From Ditylenchus dipsaci (lineage: Eukaryota > Nematoda > Chromadorea > Rhabditida > Anguinidae), in contig SADC01001341.1 in assembly GCA_004194705.1 (NCBI GenBank), positions 124,001-188,000 on the forward strand: a stretch of DNA of 64,000 nt, written 5' to 3'. This document shows positions 44,101 through 53,100 of the stretch, in pieces (position 1 is the stretch's first letter; every line of letters starts with the position of its first letter). Both the position numbers and the translations under genes were made by a program. The notes under the pieces are model-generated. The model saw only the letters and a program-made list of their open reading frames with translations. It was not told where the DNA came from and did not search any database.

Positions 44101-47100
44101 TATTCCTCTTCGAATCCCAATAAACCAAACAAATTATAAAGGAAGATGGGACCTTGGACACATGTGAGTTTTTTTCATCTTAAGCCGTATTTTTTTGATT
44201 TCTGACTTTTGGTGGGTTAGGAATGCTTTTGGTCCGTTGACTATATTTGTTTATTTCGACTCAGAAATAGACCCACGAACTAACTGTAGAATTCCTCGTC
44301 CCATAGACGAGAAAATCTACTGTCATTTCGTGGGTCTTTAAAGGGCCTGACCTCTTCCTACTGGGTGGTCCCCCGCCAATTCAAAATTTTCCCTTGATCA
44401 TTGGACTTCTGTATGGATTTTTCCGCTAGATTTCTAACAAAACTAAGCCTAAAATTTGATTTCAGGCCTAGTTTTGTTAGAAACGTGGCGGAAAAATCCG
44501 TACAGAAGTCCAATGATCAAGGGAAAAATTTTGAATTGGCGGGGACCACCGAGTAGGAAGAGGTCAGGCCCTTTAAAATAAGATCGACGGACTAACTATA
44601 GAATTCCTCGTCCAATGTACCAGAAAATTTACAGCTAATTCTTTTTTCTCAGTTATTTTTTATTTGTCTCGTATATTCAAGGAGAAATTCTACAGTTAAT
44701 TCGTGGGTCTTCTTATAAGTCAGAATGAGTGGTTGATCATTCTGACTCAGAATCAACATGATAAGAACATGCCTAACCCTCCAAAAGTAAAAAGAAGATC
44801 GGACTTATACAATTACGAACTGGCTCAAATCGGCCCAAAATGATGTTTTTTCAGCGTATTAGCATCTAAAACGTGTAAAAAACATGTTTTTAGGGCGCGG
44901 CCGACCATTTCTATGGAAATTTTTTGGCCAAAATTTGATTTTACTTGTTTCCCCAAGGTAATTAACCATAAAAGGATACGTGGACAACCGTAGAATAACC
45001 TTTTTATGTTATTCTACCCCGTTTTGGTCACTGGAGCTGGGCAAAAAGCACATCTATTGCATTTTATGATCCAGAGTCACTTTTGAGTGATTTGTGTCTA
45101 AGGTATGTGGGTGTGCGCATCTCTAACTCTCAAGCCCCCAGCACCACCTTCGGCTGCGCAGAGGGATTGGGAGCTTGGAGTTAAGATGCGCACACCCATG
45201 CGCACACTTTTTAGGGTCTCCAGGTATTTTTTCAGGTTGGTTTACCTTGGTCACCCTAAGCCAAAAGTGAATTTCGGTCAGCAAATTTTCTTTTCAAAAA
45301 TAGTTGGCCGCGCCCTAAAAACATGTTTTCTACACGTTTTAGATTTTAAAACGTTGAAAAACATCATTTTGGGTCAATTTGAGCCAGTGCGTAATTGTAT
45401 AGTTTAGCCAGAAAAAAGGTTAGATTGAGACCTGCTATATTAAAAAAAAGAATGAAATTTATAAAAAACATTTTTTCAGTGTTCTGTGAGCTGTGACGAA
45501 GGTGTCCAAAGCAGGAGTGTTTGGTGCCAGTCAGACATCAATATACTTCAAAAATTGGAGGTCACAGCCTGTGACATTGCCGACCGACCAATCTCACTTC
45601 GCAACTGCACCCGTGCCGCCTGTCCATTGACATCAACCGCTTCCACAGCACTTAAAACACCAAAATTAGAAGCAAGCAATCAAGTGGACACCAACTCTGT
45701 GGTCGACTCCTACAACTGGTTGCCTGGAGCTTGGAGTTCGGTTAGTAGAGTTGCTGACAACACCAACAAAATTAATAGATGGAAGAACAAGAGTGGTGAT
45801 ATTAGAGGGTCCTTGCATGTTTCCAAAAGGAAATTGTGGGAAGATTATTTGAGAAATGAGTTTTATTTGAGATCCAGCAAAAAGCGCAAATTACACGGGT
45901 ATTATAGGCGTAAATGGCTCTAAAACAGCACTACTAATAGATTATATATTAGATAGTTGGCCTTTTTTGTTTGACCGATCAGCAGCCAGTTTAGTTCCTT
46001 GTTAAAAGCTGTAAAACCTTTTATTCATATATCAAAAAATATTTATAGCAGCAAGAAATTGAACTTTTCTGGCCAAGTATAATGAAAAAAGCTTGCTGTA
46101 TTTATTGGAATAGAGATGCATACTTGGCAAAAATCATATTTTCAGCGTTGTGTTTTTGGCGTTTTTCTATTTTTGAAAGATTTTTTTGGGTAATTCTTTT
46201 TTTCTGGGGCAAATATACTTTATGGGGGGCAAATTTACTTTTTTATGGGCAAATATACTTCTTTTGGGGCAGATAGATTTGGGGCAGGTATACTGTTTTA
46301 AGAGCAAATATGCTTTTTTGGGGCAAATATATTTTTTTTTGGAGCAAATTTAGTTTTTTTATGAGGTAAATTTTTCTCTTTTTTGGGACAAATTTACTTT
46401 TTTGCAAAGAATTTTTCTGAAAAAATTTTGTCTTAAAATGGGAAAAATTTGTCTCATGAAAAAGTAAATTTGCTCCGAAAAAATAAATATGCCCTAAAAA
46501 AGTGAATTCGCACACCCCCCCCCCCAAAAAAACTGCCCCAAAAAGAAGTATATTTGCCACAAATAAAAGTAAATTTGCTCCAAAACAGTAAATTTACACA
46601 AAAAATATATTTGCCCCAGAAAAAAGGATTACCCGATTTTTTGAATCTGTGACTTTCTGGATTTATTTTTTCAGCTGTTTTTTTCATTTTTGACAATTTT
46701 TCAAAACTCAAGCGAAGCTTTAGGCGCAGGATAAACCAGCGTGAGTTAGGACGGACAAAAAGATGTTTCACAAACCCAAAACAGGCACGAATTCAAAAAA
46801 AAACGGGAAAAAGTAGACAAAGGCCTGCTCACCTCATTTTTGACCTACTGATTTAGTTCTAATGGCTCACCCCTGGAAGTTATTTTTCAACCGTTTAGAA
46901 ACCTAAAACTTTGGGTTTCGATCTCGAGTTTTTCAGGCGTTCAAACAAAAGGCGGAATTGTTAGAACTCGTGTCAGTTAAAGGGCCATTGCCGTCTACGA
47001 CGACGGTTGTCCCCCGCCAATTCAATTTTTTTTCTTTATCATTGGATTTACGTACGGATTTTTCAACTTGGTTTTTAAAGGGCCTGACCTCTTCCTACTC

Positions 47101-50100
47101 GGTGGTCCCCGCCAATTCAAAAATTTTCCCTTGATCATTGGACTTCTGTACGGATTTTTCCGCTAGGTTTCTAACAAAACTAAGCCTAAAATTTGATTTC
47201 AGGCCTAGTTTGTTAGAAACGTGGCGGAAAAATCCGTACACAAGTCCAATGATCGAGGGAAAATTTTTGAATTGGCGGGGGACCACCGAGCAGGAAGAGG
47301 TCAGGCCCTTTAACTAAACTATACCTAAAATTAAATTCTAGGCCTTGTTTTGTTAGAAACCAAGCCAAAAAATCCGCACAGGATTTCAATGATCAGGCAA
47401 AAAAAATTGAATTGGCGGGGGACAATTCAAAGCAGGTGGCAATGGCCTTTAAAAAAACGCTAGAAACAGCGACCTGAATTATTTACTCAGAATTAGATTA
47501 TAGGTCCTCAAGCTAGAGAAAAGGGGATTTTTAGAGACTGCTTGAGCTATTAGATAAAATACGGTGCCTTTTCGTGAATTACCCTTAGGAAAGTTACCAC
47601 ACAAATTTTAGCCAGTGAAATGAGTTACAATTTGGGTGGTACATTGCAGTAGGCCAAAAGATACGTGAAAAAAACTTGATTCAATGAAAAAAGATTCATT
47701 TCTATTCCAATAAATACGGCAAATTTATAACAGCGAATTCATTTGTGCTTGTTTACCGTGAAATTATTTTTTTCTGACACATGCTCACTGACACTATTTG
47801 TCCATTTGTGAACACACTTAACCCTGCTAATCTATCCTTTATATTTTATCCTTTGTTGGCTTCAAACTATTTTATGTTTTCTTTCATTTGCTTTATTGTA
47901 CTTTTTGTTTCTAAATTCATGCCATAACTCGTTTTGCGGATATGTCGGAAAGTGAATGCAGTCGACTCGCGATGTAGCATCCCCAAAAGTTCGTTCCCGC
48001 CTAGGGGGCGACACTTTTTTACTCCAATTATGATCGCCTTTTTTTAATCGATGCTATATCAAGCGTTGTAGGTATAAATGACGAAATTATCGCATTTCTC
48101 AGAAACGATCGACGAAATCGAAATCCTCGAGATATTTCGGACTAGACTGCAGCATCAGCTTTAGCAAAAAGCTGTTTTTGGGGCAAATTTTTCCTTTGAA
48201 TGATTTAATTATTTTTTCTCATCTTTTTTTAAAAGTGATGACATTATTATGTAGCCCTGCAACTGAAGTTTCTTATGAAATATCGATGATCGCATTATCT
48301 TTGCAAAATGTAGCACAAAAAGGTAAAAAGTATGAAGCAAGTCAGAAAAATTATTTGGTTTATACTTTTATCTTTTTGTGCTACATTTTGTAAAGATGAT
48401 GCAACAATCGATATCTCATTAGAAACTTTAGTCGCTCACTTTTAAAAAAAGATGAAAAAAATAATGTAATCCATCGATTAAAAATTTGCCCTAAAAAAGT
48501 ATATTTGCCATTAGAAAAAGGATTACCCTAGGTATGCTGTGGCGTAATAAGAGCCATGTCACAAACTTTAAAATTCAACGTCGTTTTTAGTATATAGGGA
48601 CTCATTTTACCCCAGAGTATCCCTTTAGCTATCAATTTTTGTAGCTGATTTTAATGAAAATTACAAAACCGTGACTTAAAGGAGGGGGAAAGCTACTTAG
48701 GCTTGAAAAGTGGCCTCGGTGACGCAGTGCGTAAGCGTTTGCGTTTTTTGGCCCAAAATGGTGTTGCAGGTTCGATCCCAAGTGATGTCATGCTATTTAT
48801 TTTGGCTTTTTTGACCAGTTTTAGAGGTGATTAGACTTTTTTGACGCCAGATTCGGAATCGGCGATCTAAATTACCCATAGAAGTGGTCAAACAAGCCAA
48901 AACAATTAGCGTGCCAGCACGTGAGATCGAACCTGCACATCATTTTAATCCAGAAAAACACGAACGACTATCCACTGCGCCATGGAAGCCAATTTTTCGA
49001 ACCTAAGTAGCTTTTCCCCCTCCTTTAAAATATAGTTCCTAAAACTGGTTCTTGTATTAATAAAAATAGATAAAAAAGTTTGGCTGCCGAATCATTTTCG
49101 GCAAAATCTTCTAAAAATTGTCGGACCGTAGCGGGAAAGTACTTGAGATAATGACATAAAATCAAGAGTTGACTGTAAACTCAAATTATAAAGTGGCCCA
49201 ATATTTTTCGATTTGTTTCGATCACAGCTTTTTTACAATTGAAAATTCTAAAAAATTCAAGCTAATTTAAAGGTTGTCGGCTTGTCCTGCCGATTTCGGC
49301 TTTTGCAGGTCACATGCAGGACACATTTCGACCTTTCGGCGTTCGTCTCAATACAGAACCCAACAAACCTAGTTAATTTTTTTTAATCGTAGCACTTTCC
49401 GTAAGAACTGCTGTAAATTTTTCAATAGATATTTATTTTTCACATGATCTATCGTTAAAATCGGCCATAAATTTTGAACCATTTGTTATTTTGTTATTGT
49501 CTTTGTTTTGTGGCTGTTGATTGTGCAATATTAATATTTTTACGGTTACCTCAGTTATTGTTGTATGTGAAGCACTCAATGCACTCAGATATTTTTCAAT
49601 AAAAAACTTAAACTTTGTCGCTTTGCAACACACTTAACTTCTCAAATACTCAAAGCTTCACGAAAACCACCTAAAGTAATTTCTGAACACCATTAACACA
49701 TAAACCACTAATAATTGCAGTGCTCGCAAACGTGTGGCCGTGGAGTTCGTCAAAGAAGCGTCAAATGCGTAGATCTCAGCAACCAAGAAGTGTCTGAGTC
49801 CAAGTGTAATGCTAGTCAACGCCCAGTTCAAGAGCACAAATGTCGTCAGGCTAATTGTCCACGTTGGCACAAAAGTAAACGTTGCTTGGAAGAAATGGTT
49901 TTCAACTTTTTTTATTTAAGGCAAATGGTCATCTGTAAGTTTTTTCCGCGATAGCTAAGACGAAAATGTGTGTTGTGCAGGGTGTTTTAAGGAATTCGCT
50001 GGCTTCGAAATTGGCACAACTTTTTTGGCTTATATGTGTTGGGGTGTCCCCCGAATAAAACGGCCTTGGTCCCTTTTGTTGATTTTTTTTTTCAAAATTT

Positions 50101-53100
50101 TTACCCAGCAGTCTTAAAAAGTATTCATTTAAACATTTGACTAAACAGAACCTTTGGGCCCCACTCGCCAGAACCCTAGGGTCCCCAGTCATTTTAAGTC
50201 TAATCTATGCGAAAAATAAATGAGGCGCAAATTCAAATTGAATATTTTTTTGCATAGATTAGACTTAAAATGACTGAGGCCCCTAGGGTTCTGGCGAGTG
50301 GGCCCCAAAGGTTCTGTTGCTCCAAACATTTCAATAATTTTTAAATAATTTTTTTAATCACAGAATTTTTTGCCTTAATTATCCAAGCTGATTTTAGTAA
50401 ATAAAACTTAGGCTTAGGCAAAGGTAGGCCAGCGTATGTTGGGACAGACTAAAACATGTTTATCATACTTTTATTTGAAGTTGGAGTAACATTTTTGAGT
50501 TTTTCCTACCATACTCTGGCTTACCCTTGCCTAAGTCTAATTTACCAAACAAAATCAAAGGGGACACTCCAACACATAGAGATCCACTTCTTTCCTGACA
50601 TGATCTTGAATTTCTGTAAACGCCAAATGTTCATCTTGACGGAGATTTTTCTTTTCCGAAAAAAAATTCCCGAAAATTTTCACTTTTTGCCTTGGTTCCC
50701 CTATGGTCTGCCCGAATTTCTTGAAACACCCTGTATTATTTTTGTAGTGCTCAACTACCTGTGGTGCTGGTGTCAACAAAAGAGAGGTTTATTGCAAACA
50801 AGGCCGTAATCTTAGAATACCTGATGACAAATGCTTCAATATTGTATATATTTTTGAAATTGGATTGAAGAAAATATCATGAATATTATGATTCGTAGGC
50901 AAAACCGTATGAAACGAAAAAGTGTGAAGTGGCTCAATGTGCTCGTTACATGTGGAAAGTCACGCCCTGGTCTAAGGTTGGCTAACGGACTGCGTTAATA
51001 GTGGTTATTGAACAAAAAATTTAAGTGCATAGATCCCTGCAAACCTACAGAACAGACCAGAAGAGTCTACTGCATGAGGTATGCAAAAAGTCAATATTTT
51101 TCGCAAAAAAATTTAGTATCAGAGTCTTTTTATCAAAAGATACTAACAGTTTTCATGCATTATTTGGCCCTATCCCTCAATGGGCGTTTTTTTTTGCCTG
51201 GGTCACCCTGCTTTTCTTTATTGTGATTTTTTAGCTAAAGCTAAAGTAGACCAGCATATGTTAGGTCGGACTTCAAGAATCGCTGTCCAACCCTTGCCTA
51301 AGCCTAAAGCATGAAAAAAAGAGAAACCAAAAAAGTACCCTATTAAATTTGAATTCCCGGGCACCACCTTTTATAGTGTGGACATGACCCTTTAAAGGGC
51401 ATGCTTGCCGCCGATGGAATATTTTGAAACGTGTGTATCAGGTCAATTCTAACGAGAATTAAATTTCGCGTTTTTGTAAAAGTCAGGGAAAAATGTTACT
51501 TCCAAACGGAATCGAACCGACTTTCATACTACAGTGCAGGTTTCGCACTGAGCCACCGATGCTATTTATTGGTGACAGAGTTTTTTTATTACTCATCACA
51601 AAAGAGTACTCGACAAAGTTGCATAGAAAATAATTATTATTTTTGAATTGACCTGTTACCTGCTACAGTCGACGCTCTTCATAACGGACCCGAAGGGACC
51701 GACTTTTTCGTCCGTTATAGAGAGCGTCCGTTATGTAAAGCGTCGATTTAGGTCAAATCATACTAACTCTGACCAAATCGGCCAAATTTTTTGTCCGTTA
51801 TGGAGAGCTGTCCGTTATGGAGAGCGTCGACTGTATTTTGAAATACTCCTATCGGCGGCGAGCATACCCCTCAAAAAAGCGGGCAGTTTTTCACAAAAAG
51901 ATGACACTTTTTCACAAAAAGCGGGCACTTTTTCCTCAAACGCGGGCACTTTTCCGTATCGTCCATTAATATATTTGAAATTTTCTTACCTGATTTTTGA
52001 TACTTGAATTTCCAGCAATTTCAACAAACGTGCTGCTAGCCGTATGTGCAATAGTACAGTTACACCATAATTAAGAGAAAGTGTCCTGTTACTCGGTGTC
52101 CATATGAATGGTAATTAAAAAAAGTTGAAAAATAGATGACAATTTTTCAATTTAGGGTGGCTGGACCGTGGTCAACGGTAATCCTGCTAATTAAAAAAAC
52201 TCACAAAAATGATAAAAAAAAATTCAGTGTTCTCGCACATGTGGTGTCGGACTCCTGTTCCGTAAGATTGAGTGCAAAGTCAGAAGAGAGCTGGGAGCTA
52301 AGACAGAGTCAACGCCAATTCCAAGGTCAGAGCCCACTGTGTTGTCCAGGATGTGCATGTCATTAGACAAGCCCACAGTTTCCAAGGAATGCAATATGAA
52401 CCCCTGTGATGCCAACTACAGATGGTAACAATATTTGTCGAAAATATCAAAAATTCAAATTTTATCGTTTAGGAGCATTGGCCCCTGGTCTCATGTGAGC
52501 CTGAAAATTATCCTTCAAATTTTTTAAAATGGAAACAAATATTTGTTTTCAGTGTTCCAAGAGTTGTGGGCCAGGTTTTCGAAGACGAAAAGTCAAGTGT
52601 CTAGACAAACAGGCGAACGGATTGCTCGAGATCAGTGCGAAAAGACAGATCGGCCCAGAAGAAGAGAGCCATGCTTCTTGAGAAACTGTTTGTTTTTCAT
52701 TTATATAATTCTTGTTGAAAATTTGCCTTCTAGGTTTGCCTAATGACTGTGCAGAGTTGAAGGCTCAGAACACAGCTGGTTTGGCAGATGGAAATTATAC
52801 TGGTAAATTCCCTTAAGCATTTCGGCATTTCGTTATCTTCTGATATGTCTTTTTAGTGCTCGTAGCTGGTTTCCGAGTAGAAGTGTATTGCTATTCTATG
52901 AATGAGACCATTCCAAAAACCTATCTAAATGTGAAACCTGATACTAATTTTGCTGAATTCTATGGAAAAAGGTGCTAATGGAACTAATTTACAAGTAACT
53001 TGACTAACTTCAACATTTTTGAAGATTATCCTATCCATACTCCTGTCCATTCGAAGGCCGCCGCAATGATTCTTGCGCATGCACTAATGATGGACATGCA

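Noticed and set aside
46243..46771. Minus-strand ORFs of 105 codons rich in KFTF and LPQ
   Set aside because: Encoded by the iterated GGGGCAAATATAC units of a mobile element.
51500..51571. Functional tRNA gene on the minus strand
   Set aside because: Box A and B are good, but acceptor and anticodon stems do not pair well by eye; a tRNAscan run would decide.
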